DNA of 64,000 bases from Streptomyces caelestis (GTDB lineage Bacteria; Actinomycetota; Actinomycetes; Streptomycetales; Streptomycetaceae). The notes beneath the pieces were generated by a model. It made no database searches. It was not told the DNA's origin and worked only from the letters and a program-made list of their open reading frames with translations. How positions within the stretch are numbered: the stretch's first letter is position 1; the number at the start of each line of letters is the position of its first letter. Of the stretch, positions 52,147-60,823 are shown piece after piece. The position numbers and the translations under genes were made by a program. The stretch is taken from NCBI RefSeq assembly GCF_014205255.1, contig NZ_JACHNE010000001.1, positions 7,626,001-7,690,000 of the forward strand, written 5' to 3'.

Positions 52147-52176
52147 GGCCGGCGGGACTCCCGGGTCCCGCCGGCC
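52147..52176 (+). terminator. Strong hairpin terminator
   Basis: GGCCGGCGGGAC and GTCCCGCCGGCC form a perfect 12-bp stem with loop TCCCGG, 16 bp after the stop of the basic protein gene. It is followed by TTCG rather than a T-run. Confidence 0.85.
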
Positions 52177-52206
52177 TTCGCGCGTTCGCGCGGTCCGCAG
52201 GGTCAG

Positions 52207-52286
52207 CAGCCCTTAAGCTCGGCAGCCCACAAGCCCGGCAGCCCACAAGCCCGGCAGGCCACAAGCCCGGCAGCCCGTAGGCTCAG
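52207..52286. repeat. Five tandem 16-bp repeats upstream of nfi
   Basis: The unit is CAGCCCACAAGCCCGG. Copies at 52223 and 52239 are identical, 52255 differs at one base, and the outer copies at 52207 and 52271 are diverged. The last copy contains TAGGCT, a plausible -10 for the leaderless nfi transcript. Confidence 0.85.
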
Positions 52287-52293
52287 GGGCACC

Positions 52294-52986
52294 ATGAGGA
52301 CCGTACGCATCCCCGAGGACTGGCCCGCCACCGAGGAACAGGCCCGCGCAGTCCAGGACGAACTCCGCGAGCGCGTGATCCTCGACGAACCGGGGCCGCC
52401 GCCCGGGACGGGCCATGTGACGGGGGTCGACGTCGCGTACGACGACGAACGGGACGTCGTCGCGGCGGCCGCGGTCGTCCTGGACGGGGCGAGCCTCGAC
52501 GTGGTCGCCGAGGCCACGGCGGTGGGCCGGGTCTCCTTCCCCTACGTGCCCGGACTGCTCGCCTTCCGCGAGCTCCCCACGGTCCTCGCCGCCCTCGACG
52601 CCCTGCCGTGCCCGCCCGGCCTGGTCGTCTGCGACGGCTACGGCCTCGCCCACCCCCGCCGCTTCGGCCTCGCCAGCCACCTCGGCGTCCTGACCGGCCT
52701 GCCCACGATCGGCGTCGCCAAGAGCCCCTTCACCTTCGCCTACGACGACCCGGACACCCCGCGCGGCAGCACCTCGGCGCTGCTCGCCGGCTCCGAGGAG
52801 GTCGGCCGCGCCCTGCGCACGCGCGACGGCGTCAAGCCGGTCTTCGTCTCCGTCGGCCACCGCGTGACCCTGGCGAACGCCTGCGCCCACACCCTCGCGC
52901 TCACCCCCGAGTACCGCCTCCCGGAGACCACGCGCAGGGCGGACGCACTGTGCCGGACGGCGCTGCGGGAGACCTACTCCGCCTGA
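52294..52986 (+). CDS. nfi: Endonuclease V
   Basis: This 230-residue enzyme nicks DNA (and RNA) near deoxyinosine. It has the metal-binding Asp in TGVDVAYDD near residue 47, the FPYVPGLLAFRELP motif near 88, CDGYGLAHPRRFGLASHLGV near 115 and VSVGHRVTL near 188. The ATG has no ribosome site. TAGGCT 10 bp upstream, inside a tandem repeat, suggests a leaderless transcript. The 3' end overlaps a convergent small gene by 13 bp. Confidence 0.92.
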   Translation: MRTVRIPEDWPATEEQARAVQDELRERVILDEPGPPPGTGHVTGVDVAYDDERDVVAAAAVVLDGASLDVVAEATAVGRVSFPYVPGLLAFRELPTVLAALDALPCPPGLVVCDGYGLAHPRRFGLASHLGVLTGLPTIGVAKSPFTFAYDDPDTPRGSTSALLAGSEEVGRALRTRDGVKPVFVSVGHRVTLANACAHTLALTPEYRLPETTRRADALCRTALRETYSA

Positions 52987-53168
52987 TCGGTCACGCTCCA
53001 GCGGCCCACCTCGCGGTACTCCGAGTCGTAGACGACCGACCCGTCCCCGGGCCGGAGCGCGTAGTGGCGCAGATTGCCGCCCCAGTACCTGAGGATCCGG
53101 CCCAGCTCGCCCGCCGGGTCCTCGGTCAACGCCGCGTCGTCCATGGTGACTTCGAGAAGGAACTTCAT
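52974..53168 (-). CDS. Conserved-looking 64-residue protein of unknown function
   Basis: The 64-residue protein has KFLLEVTMDDAALTEDPAGE, LGRILRYWGGNLRHYALRPG and DSEYREVGRWSVTD. It looks like a compact single-domain alpha/beta protein. No family is recognised. Its ATG overlaps the stop of a six-codon reading frame with a strong ribosome site, so translation is probably coupled. It overlaps the nfi end by 13 bp. Confidence 0.65.
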   Translation of the reverse strand: MKFLLEVTMDDAALTEDPAGELGRILRYWGGNLRHYALRPGDGSVVYDSEYREVGRWSVTDQAE

Positions 53169-53197
53169 GCCTTCAATGATTTCATTGAACTCCTTTG
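53165..53197 (-). promoter_or_regulatory. Six-codon coupled uORF overlapping an 18-bp dyad
   Basis: AAAGGAG (53196-53190) precedes ATG-AAA-TCA-TTG-AAG-GCA-TGA (M-K-S-L-K-A), whose stop overlaps the ATG of the 64-residue gene (ATGA). The same bases contain TTCAATGA-AA-TCATTGAA, a perfect 8-bp-arm palindrome (53189-53172). It could be an operator or an RNA hairpin masking the ribosome site. Confidence 0.55.
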
Positions 53198-53347
53198 TGG
53201 CACTTTTCGAGACGTCGCCAGGAGCGGAAGGCAGAAAGTCTCAAACCGGAGGGGAGGGCCCGCGCAGGACGGGCGGCAGATCTGAGTACCGGCTCTGAGT
53301 ACCTGTACCGATGCCCGCCGGCCACCCCCGTCGGCAGGCTGGGGCGC

Positions 53348-53494
53348 ATGACAACGCACCGCGCCCCCAAGCCTGTCGCCGGCCCGACCCAGACCGTCGA
53401 GCGGGCCGTCACCGTAGGGCTGATCCTCGCCGTGCTGGCGGGGCTCGGCTGGATCGCCGGGATGATCTACACCATCGCCGAGTGGCCGCTGTAG
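53348..53494 (+). CDS. Small single-helix membrane protein
   Basis: This 48-residue protein has a polar N-terminus (THRAPKPVAGPTQTVERAV) and one hydrophobic helix (VGLILAVLAGLGWIAGMIYT). No ribosome site precedes the ATG. The function is unknown. It is convergent with the reductase gene, 5 bp apart. Confidence 0.6.
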   Translation: MTTHRAPKPVAGPTQTVERAVTVGLILAVLAGLGWIAGMIYTIAEWPL

Positions 53495-53499
53495 GGCCC

Positions 53500-54678
53500 T
53501 CAGCGGGTCGACGCGACGCGGAAGCGGATGCCCGCCGCGCGCAGCCGGCCGATCAGCGCGTCGCCCATCGCCACCGCCGTGGTGACCTGACCCGCCGTCT
53601 CCGGAAGGTCGTCGAAGGCCAGGCACAGCGCCGACTCGGCGAGCATCTTCGCCGTCTCGTCGTAGCCGGGATCGCCGCCCGAGACCTCCGTGTACACCCG
53701 CCGGCCGCCGCCCTCGCCCACGAAGCGCAGGGAGAACCAGCTCTTCGCCCGCTTCTCGGGGCTCGGGCCGTCCCCGGGCGTGAGCCGGCCGGACAACCAG
53801 CGCCGCGCCGGCGGCACCTGGGCCGCCGCCACCAGGGCACCGACGGCCGCCACACCGCCCACCACGACGGGCAGGTGCCGGACGGCCGCGTACTGCCGGT
53901 AGCGGAAGTCGGGGCCGTAGCGGTCGAGGGCCGACGCCGACCGCCGCACGATCTGCGGGTCGATCGTCGGCATCGGCAGCGCCCACGCGCCGATCTCCTT
54001 GGCGAACCGTGGCGCACCCGCCGGCGCCGACGCCCGCCGGCCCACCAGCCGCGGCTCGTGCCGCCGCCGTTCGCGCGCGGCCGCCGCCATCTCCCGCTGC
54101 CGCGCGAACTGGTTGAGGGCCGAGGCGAAGGTCCCGCCCGAGAACGCCGCGTCGGCGGTCACGAAGCCCTCCACGGTCAGCGGCACGTCCTCGGGCAGTT
54201 GCCGCACGGTGAAGTACACGCCCAGGTCGTGCGGGATCGAGTCGAAGCCGGCGGCGTGCACCAGCCGTGCCCCGGTCTCACGCGCGCGTGCGTCGTGCCG
54301 GACGTACATCAGGTCCACGAACTCGGGCTCGCCGCAGAGGTCCAGGTAGTCGGTGCCGGTGTCCGCGCAGGCGGCGACGAGTTCCTCGCCGTACGTGAGG
54401 TACGGGCCGACCGTCGTGGCCACCACGCGCGCGTGCTCGGCGAGGGCGCGCACCGAAGCCGGGTCGGAGACGTCCGCCCGCAGCACCCCGACCTCCGCGC
54501 CGCCGGGCAGTCGCTCCCGCAGCCGCTCCAGCTTCTCCGCGCTGCGGCCCGCGACAGCCCACCGCAGCCCCTCGGGCGCGTGGGCCGCGAGGTACTCCGC
54601 GGTGAGCGCTCCGGCGAAACTCGTGGCTCCGAAGAGCACGATGTCGTACGGACGGTCCGTCCTTTTCAGCCTGCTCAT
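53500..54678 (-). CDS. Saccharopine-dehydrogenase-like / trans-enoyl-reductase-like protein
   Basis: This 392-residue NAD(P)-dependent protein has an N-terminal Rossmann motif (DIVLFGATSFAGALTAEYLA), AVAGRSAEKLERLRERLPG, TTVGPYLTYGEELVAACADT and YLDLCGEPEFVD. It has one hydrophobic segment (VVVGGVAAVGALVAAAQV) near residue 285. Related actinobacterial proteins act as trans-acting enoyl reductases in polyketide-lipid synthesis (Rv2953-like), but no PKS genes are adjacent. The function here is open. Confidence 0.8.
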   Translation of the reverse strand: MSRLKRTDRPYDIVLFGATSFAGALTAEYLAAHAPEGLRWAVAGRSAEKLERLRERLPGGAEVGVLRADVSDPASVRALAEHARVVATTVGPYLTYGEELVAACADTGTDYLDLCGEPEFVDLMYVRHDARARETGARLVHAAGFDSIPHDLGVYFTVRQLPEDVPLTVEGFVTADAAFSGGTFASALNQFARQREMAAAARERRRHEPRLVGRRASAPAGAPRFAKEIGAWALPMPTIDPQIVRRSASALDRYGPDFRYRQYAAVRHLPVVVGGVAAVGALVAAAQVPPARRWLSGRLTPGDGPSPEKRAKSWFSLRFVGEGGGRRVYTEVSGGDPGYDETAKMLAESALCLAFDDLPETAGQVTTAVAMGDALIGRLRAAGIRFRVASTR

Positions 54679-54769
54679 GACACCCCTCGGTCGTTCAGCC
54701 CGTGCCGCTGTCGGTGGCCGAGGCTAGCGTGAGGAGTGCGGAGCCCGACGACGAGCCCGGAGGACGACG

Positions 54770-55150
54770 ATGGCCGTGTCCAGGAATGCCCTGAAGAAGT
54801 GGGAGAAAGTGCGCGCGTTCGCGCTGGGGCTGCCGGGTGCCGCCGAGGAGTTCCCCTGGGGCGAGTCCGTCGCGAAGGTCAACAAGAAGGTGTTCGTCTT
54901 CCTCGGCGTCGAGGACGGCAGTTACCCCCTTGGGGTGACGGTGAAGCTCAAGGACGAGACGGCGCACGCGCACGCGCTGGCCTGCCCCGGCGCCGAGCCC
55001 GCCGGATACGGCCTGGGCAAGGCGGGCTGGGTGAGCATCCCCCTGGAGCAGCAGGACGCCCCGGCGGCGGAGGTGCTCTGCGACTGGGTGGAGGAGAGCT
55101 ACCGCGTCATCGCGCCCAAGCGGCTGATAGCGGAGCTGGACGGGGGCTGA
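54770..55150 (+). CDS. MmcQ/YjbR-family protein
   Basis: This 126-residue protein has the MmcQ/YjbR pattern: FALGLPGAAEEFPWGESVAK near residue 17, KVFVFLGVEDG, and the closing DWVEESYRVIAPKRLIAEL. The CyaY-like fold may bind DNA. The function is unknown. GGAGGA precedes the ATG. Confidence 0.85.
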   Translation: MAVSRNALKKWEKVRAFALGLPGAAEEFPWGESVAKVNKKVFVFLGVEDGSYPLGVTVKLKDETAHAHALACPGAEPAGYGLGKAGWVSIPLEQQDAPAAEVLCDWVEESYRVIAPKRLIAELDGG

Positions 55151-55166
55151 CCTCGTCCGGCAGATT

Positions 55167-55179
55167 GCTAAGCGCTTGC
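55167..55179. promoter_or_regulatory. Operator candidate upstream of the CaiB-FadA-FadB operon
   Basis: GCTAAGCGCTTGC, with an AAGCGCTT palindromic core, lies 82 bp upstream of the CoA-transferase start. Similar TAAGCGCTTGCT boxes precede acyl-CoA metabolism genes in Streptomyces and are typical TetR-type sites. The regulator is not identified here. Confidence 0.4.
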
Positions 55180-55260
55180 TCGTTCAGGTCTTGTGCCGAG
55201 TGGAACGCGTTCTTAGCATCGCTGGTGTTACATCAGTTGTGTCACAGCACTGGGGGCTTG

Positions 55261-56421
55261 ATGACCACGGCAAGGACGCCAGGACACGGTCCGCTCACCG
55301 GCGTGCGCGTCGTCGAGCTGGCCGGCATCGGGCCCGGCCCGTTCGCCGCCATGCTCCTGGCCGACCTCGGCGCCGACGTCGTGCGCGTGGACCGCCCCGG
55401 CGGCCCCGGCCTCGCGATCGACCCGGCGTACGACGTCACCAACCGCAACAAGCGCTCGGTGGTCGTCGACCTGAAGTCCGCGGACGGCTCCGCCCGTGTG
55501 CTCGACCTCGCCGCACGGGCCGACATCCTGGTCGAGGGCTACCGCCCCGGCGTCGCCGAGCGCCTCGGCGTGGGACCCGAGCCCTGCCACGCCCGCAACC
55601 CGGCCCTCGTCTACGGCCGGATGACCGGCTGGGGCCAGGACGGCCCGCTCGCCGACCGCGCCGGGCACGACATCACCTACATCGCCCCCACCGGCACGCT
55701 CGGCATGATCGGCCGGCCGGACCAGCCGCCCGCGGTCCCGGCCAACCTGCTCGGCGACTACGCGGGCGGCTCCCTCTACCTCGTCGTCGGCGTCCTCGCC
55801 GCCCTGCACCACGCCCGTGCGACCGGCACCGGCCAGGTCGTCGACGCCGCCGTCGTCGACGGCGTCTCCCATCTCGCCACGATGATCCACGGCATGCTCG
55901 CCGCCGGCGGCTGGCAGGACCGCCGCGGCGCCAACCTCCTGGACGGAGGCTGCCCGTACTACGGGACGTACGAGACGGCCGACGGCCGGCACATGGCCGT
56001 CGGTGCCCTGGAGCCGCAGTTCTACGAGGAGTTCCTCGCCCGCCTCGGCATCGAGGACCAGGCCGCCGCCCGCAAGGACGTCACCCGCTGGAGTGAACTG
56101 CGCGAACAGGTCGCCGCCCGCTTCAAGACCCGGACCAGGGACGAGTGGACGGCCGTCTTCGACGGGACCGACGCGTGCGTGGCGCCCGTCCTGTCGCTGC
56201 GTGAGGCACCGCACCACCCGCATCTCGCCGCCCGCGGCACCTTCACCGACCACGGCGGCATCACCCAGCCCGCCCCGGCCCCCCGCTTCTCCGCGACCCC
56301 GACCTCCGTCCGCACCGGCCCGGCCCGGCCGGGCGCCGACACGGCGGACGTCGCCCGGGACTGGGACGTCCCCGGGCTTGTGCCGTCGTCCCGCACCCCT
56401 CAGCGAAAGGCCTCCTCGTGA
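55261..56421 (+). CDS. CaiB/BaiF-family CoA-transferase or alpha-methylacyl-CoA racemase
   Basis: This 386-residue class-III CoA-transferase-fold enzyme opens LTGVRVVELAGIGPGPFAAM. It has LADLGADVVRVDRPGG, ADILVEGYRPGVAERLGVGP and YGRMTGWGQDGPLADRAGHD, the last bearing residues seen in alpha-methylacyl-CoA racemases. It is the first gene of a beta-oxidation operon. GTGA overlaps the thiolase start. It probably epimerises branched acyl-CoAs for beta-oxidation. Confidence 0.85.
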   Translation: MTTARTPGHGPLTGVRVVELAGIGPGPFAAMLLADLGADVVRVDRPGGPGLAIDPAYDVTNRNKRSVVVDLKSADGSARVLDLAARADILVEGYRPGVAERLGVGPEPCHARNPALVYGRMTGWGQDGPLADRAGHDITYIAPTGTLGMIGRPDQPPAVPANLLGDYAGGSLYLVVGVLAALHHARATGTGQVVDAAVVDGVSHLATMIHGMLAAGGWQDRRGANLLDGGCPYYGTYETADGRHMAVGALEPQFYEEFLARLGIEDQAAARKDVTRWSELREQVAARFKTRTRDEWTAVFDGTDACVAPVLSLREAPHHPHLAARGTFTDHGGITQPAPAPRFSATPTSVRTGPARPGADTADVARDWDVPGLVPSSRTPQRKASS

Positions 56422-57632
56422 GCACCGAAGCGTACGTGTACGACGCGATCCGCACTCCGCGCGGGCGCGGCAAGGCAGGCGGCGCCCTGCACGGCACCAA
56501 GCCCATCGACCTGGTCGTCGGACTCATCCACGAGATCCGCGCCCGCTTCCCGGACCTGGACCCGGCCGCCGTCGACGACATCGTGCTCGGCGTCGTCGGC
56601 CCGGTCGGCGACCAGGGCTCCGACATCGCCCGGATCGCCGCCATCGCCGCGGGGCTGCCCGACACGGTGGCCGGCGTGCAGGAGAACCGCTTCTGTGCCT
56701 CGGGTCTGGAGGCCGTCAACCTGGCCGCGGCCAAGGTCCGTTCCGGCTGGGAGGACCTGGTCCTCGCGGGCGGCGTCGAGTCGATGTCCCGGGTGCCGAT
56801 GGCCTCCGACGGCGGCGCCTGGTTCAACGACCCGATGACCAACCTCCAGGTCAACTTCGTGCCCCAGGGCATCGGTGCCGACCTCATCGCCACCATCGAG
56901 GGTTTCTCCCGGCGCGACGTCGACGAGTACGCGGCCCTCTCCCAGGAGCGGGCGGCCACCGCCTGGAAGGAGGGCCGCTTCGACAAGTCCGTCGTCCCGG
57001 TGAAGGACCGCAGCGGCCTCGTGGTCCTCGACCACGACGAGCACATGCGCCCCGGCACCACCGCCGACTCCCTCGCCAGGCTGAAGCCGTCCTTCGCGGA
57101 CATCGGCGAACTCGGCGGCTTCGACGCGGTCGCGCTCCAGCAGTACCACTGGGTGGAGAAGATCGACCACGTCCACCACGCGGGCAACTCCTCCGGCATC
57201 GTCGACGGCGCCTCGCTCGTCGCGATCGGCTCACAGGAGGTCGGCGAGCGCTACGGCCTCACGCCCCGCGCGCGGATCGTCTCCGCCGCCGTCTCCGGCT
57301 CCGAGCCCACCATCATGCTCACCGGCCCCGCCCCCGCCACCCGCAAGGCCCTCGCCAAGGCCGGGCTGACCATCGACGACATCGACCTCGTCGAGATCAA
57401 CGAGGCGTTCGCCGCGGTCGTGCTGCGCTTCGCGCGGGACATGGGCCTGTCCCTGGACAAGGTCAACGTCAACGGCGGCGCGATCGCGCTCGGCCACCCC
57501 CTCGGCGCGACCGGCGCCATGATCCTCGGCACGCTCGTCGACGAACTCGAGCGCCAGGACAAGCGCTACGGCCTCGCCACGCTGTGCGTCGGCGGCGGCA
57601 TGGGCGTCGCGACCATCGTCGAGCGCATCTGA
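56418..57632 (+). CDS. fadA: Acetyl-CoA acyltransferase (FadA-type thiolase)
   Basis: This 404-residue thiolase has an active-site Cys in ENRFCASGLEAVN near residue 94, a His in INEAFAAVVLRF and GGAIALGHPLGATGA near 355, and a second Cys in LCVGGGMG. It releases acetyl-CoA in the last step of beta-oxidation. The GTG overlaps the CaiB-type gene stop, and fadB follows 33 bp downstream. Confidence 0.92.
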   Translation: MSTEAYVYDAIRTPRGRGKAGGALHGTKPIDLVVGLIHEIRARFPDLDPAAVDDIVLGVVGPVGDQGSDIARIAAIAAGLPDTVAGVQENRFCASGLEAVNLAAAKVRSGWEDLVLAGGVESMSRVPMASDGGAWFNDPMTNLQVNFVPQGIGADLIATIEGFSRRDVDEYAALSQERAATAWKEGRFDKSVVPVKDRSGLVVLDHDEHMRPGTTADSLARLKPSFADIGELGGFDAVALQQYHWVEKIDHVHHAGNSSGIVDGASLVAIGSQEVGERYGLTPRARIVSAAVSGSEPTIMLTGPAPATRKALAKAGLTIDDIDLVEINEAFAAVVLRFARDMGLSLDKVNVNGGAIALGHPLGATGAMILGTLVDELERQDKRYGLATLCVGGGMGVATIVERI

Positions 57633-57665
57633 CCACCTCCCGACGGATCACACGGAGCACTCCAC

Positions 57666-59852
57666 ATGAGCACTGAGTCCACCACCATCCGCTGGGAACA
57701 GGACCGCACCGGCCTCGTCACCCTTGTCATCGACGACCCGAACCAGTCCGCGAACACCATGAACCAGGCGTTCCGCGACTCCCTCGCCGTCGTCACCGAC
57801 CGCCTGGAGGCCGAGAAGGACACCATCCGGGGCGTCATCATCACCTCGGCGAAGAAGACCTTCTTCGCCGGCGGCGACCTGCGCGACCTGATCCGCGTCA
57901 CGCCCGAGACGGCCCAGGAGCTGTTCGACGGCGGTATGGCCATCAAGCGGAACCTGCGCCGCATCGAGACCCTCGGCAAGCCGGTCGTCGCCGCACTCAA
58001 CGGCGCGGCCCTCGGCGGCGGTTACGAGATCGCCCTGGCCTGCCACCACCGCGTCGCCCTCGACGCGCCCGGCTCGAAGATCGGCTGCCCCGAGGTCACC
58101 CTCGGCCTGCTGCCCGGAGGCGGCGGCGTCGTCCGCACCGTCCGCCTGCTCGGCATCGCCGACGCGCTGCTGAAGGTCCTCCTCCAGGGCACCCAGTACA
58201 GCCCGCGCCGCGCCCTGGAGAACGGCCTCGTCGACGAGGTGGCCACCACCCAGGAGGAACTCCTCGAAAAGGCCCGCGCCTTCATCGACGCCCACCCCGA
58301 GTCGCAGCAGCCCTGGGACAAGCCGGGGTACAAGATCCCGGGCGGCACCCCGGCCAACCCCAAGTTCGCGGCGAACCTGCCCGCCTTCCCGGCCACCCTG
58401 CGCAAGCAGACGAACGGCGCCCCCTACCCGGCGCCGCGCAACATCCTCGCCGCCGCCGTCGAGGGCTCCCAGGTGGATTTCGAGACCGCCCAGGTCATCG
58501 AGGCCCGCTACTTCGTGGAGCTCGCGGCCGGGCAGACGTCGAAGAACATGATCCAGGCCTTCTTCTTCGACCTCCAGGCCGTCAACTCCGGCGCCAACCG
58601 CCCCAAGGACGTCGAGCACCGCCAGGTCCGCAAGGTCGCCGTCCTCGGCGCCGGGATGATGGGCGCGGGCATCGCCTACTCCTGTGCGCGCGCCGGCATC
58701 GACGTCGTCCTGAAGGACGTCTCCCTGGAGGCGGCCGTCAAGGGCAAGGGCTACTCCGAGAAGCTGTGCGCCAAGGCCGTCGCCAAGGGCCGTACGACGC
58801 AGGAGAAGGCGGACGCGCTCCTCGCCCGCGTCACGCCCACGGCCGAGGTGCAGGACCTGGCGGGCTGCGACGCCGTCATCGAGGCCGTCTTCGAGGACAC
58901 GTCCCTCAAGCACAAGGTGTTCCAGGAGATCCAGCACGTCGTGGCGCCCGACGCGCTGCTGTGCTCCAACACCTCCACCCTGCCCATCACCGCGCTCGCC
59001 GAGGGCGTCGAGCGCCAGGCCGACTTCATCGGACTGCACTTCTTCTCGCCGGTCGACAAGATGCCGCTCGTCGAGATCATCAAGGGCGAGCGCACAGGGC
59101 AGGAGGCCCTGGCCCGCGCCTTCGACCTGGTCCGGCAGATCAACAAGACCCCGATCGTCGTCAACGACTCGCGCGGCTTCTTCACCTCCCGCGTGATCGG
59201 CCACTTCATCAACGAGGGCGTCGCCATGGTCGGCGAGGGCATCGAGCCCGCGTCGGTCGAACAGGCCGCCGCCCAGGCGGGCTACCCGGCCAAGGTGCTG
59301 TCCCTGATGGACGAGCTGACGCTGACCCTGCCCCGCAAGATCCGGGCCGAGACGAAGCGGGCCGTGGAGGAGGCGGGCGGCACCTGGACGGCCCACCCCG
59401 CCGAGGCCGTCATCGACCGCATGGTCGACGAGTTCGGCCGCACGGGCCGCAGCGGCGGCGCCGGCTTCTACGACTACGGGGACGACGGCAAGCGCACCGG
59501 GCTCTGGCCGGGCCTGCGCGAGCACTTCACCAAGCCCGGATACCGGATCCCGTTCGAGGACATGCAGGAACGCATGCTCTTCTCCGAGGCGCTGGACACC
59601 GTCCGGCTGCTGGAGGAGGGCGTATTGACCTCCGTGGCCGACGCCAACATCGGTTCCATCTTCGGCATCGGCTTCCCGGGCTGGACCGGTGGCGTGCTCC
59701 AGTACGTCAACGGCTACGAGGGCGGCCTGCCCGGGTTCGTGGCACGCGCGCGTGAACTCGCCGAGCGCTACGGCGACCGGTTCGCGCCGCCCGCGCTGCT
59801 GGTGGAGAAGGCGGAGAAGGGGGAGCGGTTCAGCGACTCAGTCCGAACCTGA
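57666..59852 (+). CDS. fadB: FadB/FadJ-type enoyl-CoA hydratase / 3-hydroxyacyl-CoA dehydrogenase
   Basis: This 728-residue bifunctional enzyme has an N-terminal crotonase domain (GGDLRDLIRV, ALGGGYEIALACHHRVALDA near 115 and the glutamates in CPEVTLGLLPGGGGV). The NAD-binding motif VAVLGAGMMGAGIAYSCARA is near 330, a dehydrogenase motif GLHFFSPVDKMPLVEII near 455, and a helical C-terminus follows. It does two central steps of fatty-acid beta-oxidation. The 3' end overlaps the convergent MerR gene by 15 bp. Confidence 0.93.
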   Translation: MSTESTTIRWEQDRTGLVTLVIDDPNQSANTMNQAFRDSLAVVTDRLEAEKDTIRGVIITSAKKTFFAGGDLRDLIRVTPETAQELFDGGMAIKRNLRRIETLGKPVVAALNGAALGGGYEIALACHHRVALDAPGSKIGCPEVTLGLLPGGGGVVRTVRLLGIADALLKVLLQGTQYSPRRALENGLVDEVATTQEELLEKARAFIDAHPESQQPWDKPGYKIPGGTPANPKFAANLPAFPATLRKQTNGAPYPAPRNILAAAVEGSQVDFETAQVIEARYFVELAAGQTSKNMIQAFFFDLQAVNSGANRPKDVEHRQVRKVAVLGAGMMGAGIAYSCARAGIDVVLKDVSLEAAVKGKGYSEKLCAKAVAKGRTTQEKADALLARVTPTAEVQDLAGCDAVIEAVFEDTSLKHKVFQEIQHVVAPDALLCSNTSTLPITALAEGVERQADFIGLHFFSPVDKMPLVEIIKGERTGQEALARAFDLVRQINKTPIVVNDSRGFFTSRVIGHFINEGVAMVGEGIEPASVEQAAAQAGYPAKVLSLMDELTLTLPRKIRAETKRAVEEAGGTWTAHPAEAVIDRMVDEFGRTGRSGGAGFYDYGDDGKRTGLWPGLREHFTKPGYRIPFEDMQERMLFSEALDTVRLLEEGVLTSVADANIGSIFGIGFPGWTGGVLQYVNGYEGGLPGFVARARELAERYGDRFAPPALLVEKAEKGERFSDSVRT

Positions 59853-60554
59853 CGTGCCTGAAGGCCGGGTCAGCCATTCGCCCAGCTCTTCCTTCAGCGA
59901 CCGCTGAAAGGCGGTGAGGAGCGCCTGCACCACCAAGGGGTGCATGTGCGCGGACAGGGACCGCACGTCCCGCGCGTCACGCTCCGCGACCTCGCCGCGG
60001 AAGAGCCGGGAGAGTTCACGGGCCGCGGCGCGCGAGTGTTCGAGGAGAACCTTGCGCGCCGCGAAGATCGCCTCCTGGGAGAGCGGTACGTCCAGCAGCC
60101 CGACACCCAGCCTGAGCAGACCGAGGTCGGCCTCGTACTCGTCGTCCCCGGGCCGGACCACGCCCATCGCGACGAGCCGCTCGACGTCCTCGTCGCCGAG
60201 CGGCCGCCCGGCCCGCCGCTCCAGCTCCTCCCGCGTCACCGTCTCGACGGCGTCCGGCGCCCAGGAGGCCACCACCGCCCGGTGGACGGCGAGGTCGCGC
60301 GCGCTCAGGTCCGGCGGCAGCCGGCTCAGATAGCGCTCGATGCCCGCCAGCGTCATGCCCTGGTGCTGCAACTCCTCGATCAGCGCCAGCCGGGCCAGAT
60401 GCTCCCGCCCGTAGTGCCCCACGCGCCGGGGACCGAGCACCGGCGGAGGCAGCAGCCCCTTCGTGCCGTAGAAACGGACCGTGCGCACCGTGACACCGGC
60501 CTGGGCCGCCAGTTCGTCGATCGTGAGGGTCGGTTCCTCGGTGTCGGTCGTCAT
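59838..60554 (-). CDS. MerR-family transcriptional regulator
   Basis: This 238-residue regulator has an N-terminal MerR helix-turn-helix (TIDELAAQAGVTVRTVRFYG near 11-30, then LGPRRVGHYGREHLARLALI) and a longer helical C-terminus rather than a metal-binding loop. It has no conserved metal Cys. Its gene is convergent with fadB and may control the beta-oxidation operon. GATACT lies 9 bp upstream of the ATG, so the transcript may be leaderless. Confidence 0.85.
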   Translation of the reverse strand: MTTDTEEPTLTIDELAAQAGVTVRTVRFYGTKGLLPPPVLGPRRVGHYGREHLARLALIEELQHQGMTLAGIERYLSRLPPDLSARDLAVHRAVVASWAPDAVETVTREELERRAGRPLGDEDVERLVAMGVVRPGDDEYEADLGLLRLGVGLLDVPLSQEAIFAARKVLLEHSRAAARELSRLFRGEVAERDARDVRSLSAHMHPLVVQALLTAFQRSLKEELGEWLTRPSGTSGSD

Positions 60555-60823
60555 GTGCAGCAGTATCGCTGTCTCACCAGTGCTGTGAAACCTCGTCCGC
60601 ACCTCCTCATGACCGAGAAGTGAACGACGGGTGGCGGCTGTGCCGCTCGCTGGTGGATCTTGTGAGAGGTGACGCTCTGTGACGCCGGTCACCGTATGCG
60701 AGGGGATCGGCATGGGAAGGTGCTGGCTTGGTCTGTGCCGCGTCACAAGGGTGGTACGGGCCACTGCACTGTACGGACCCCGGGCCCACGACGTCCGGGG
60801 CGATCCAGAGAGTGGAACCACCC

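Noticed and set aside
52207..52286. CRISPR-like array
   Set aside because: The 16-bp units are directly abutting with no spacers, and there are no cas genes.
53195..53347. N-terminal extension of the 48-residue membrane protein
   Set aside because: The extension is Arg/Ser-rich and opposite the promoter of the 64-residue gene. The ATG at 53348 gives a compact single-helix protein.
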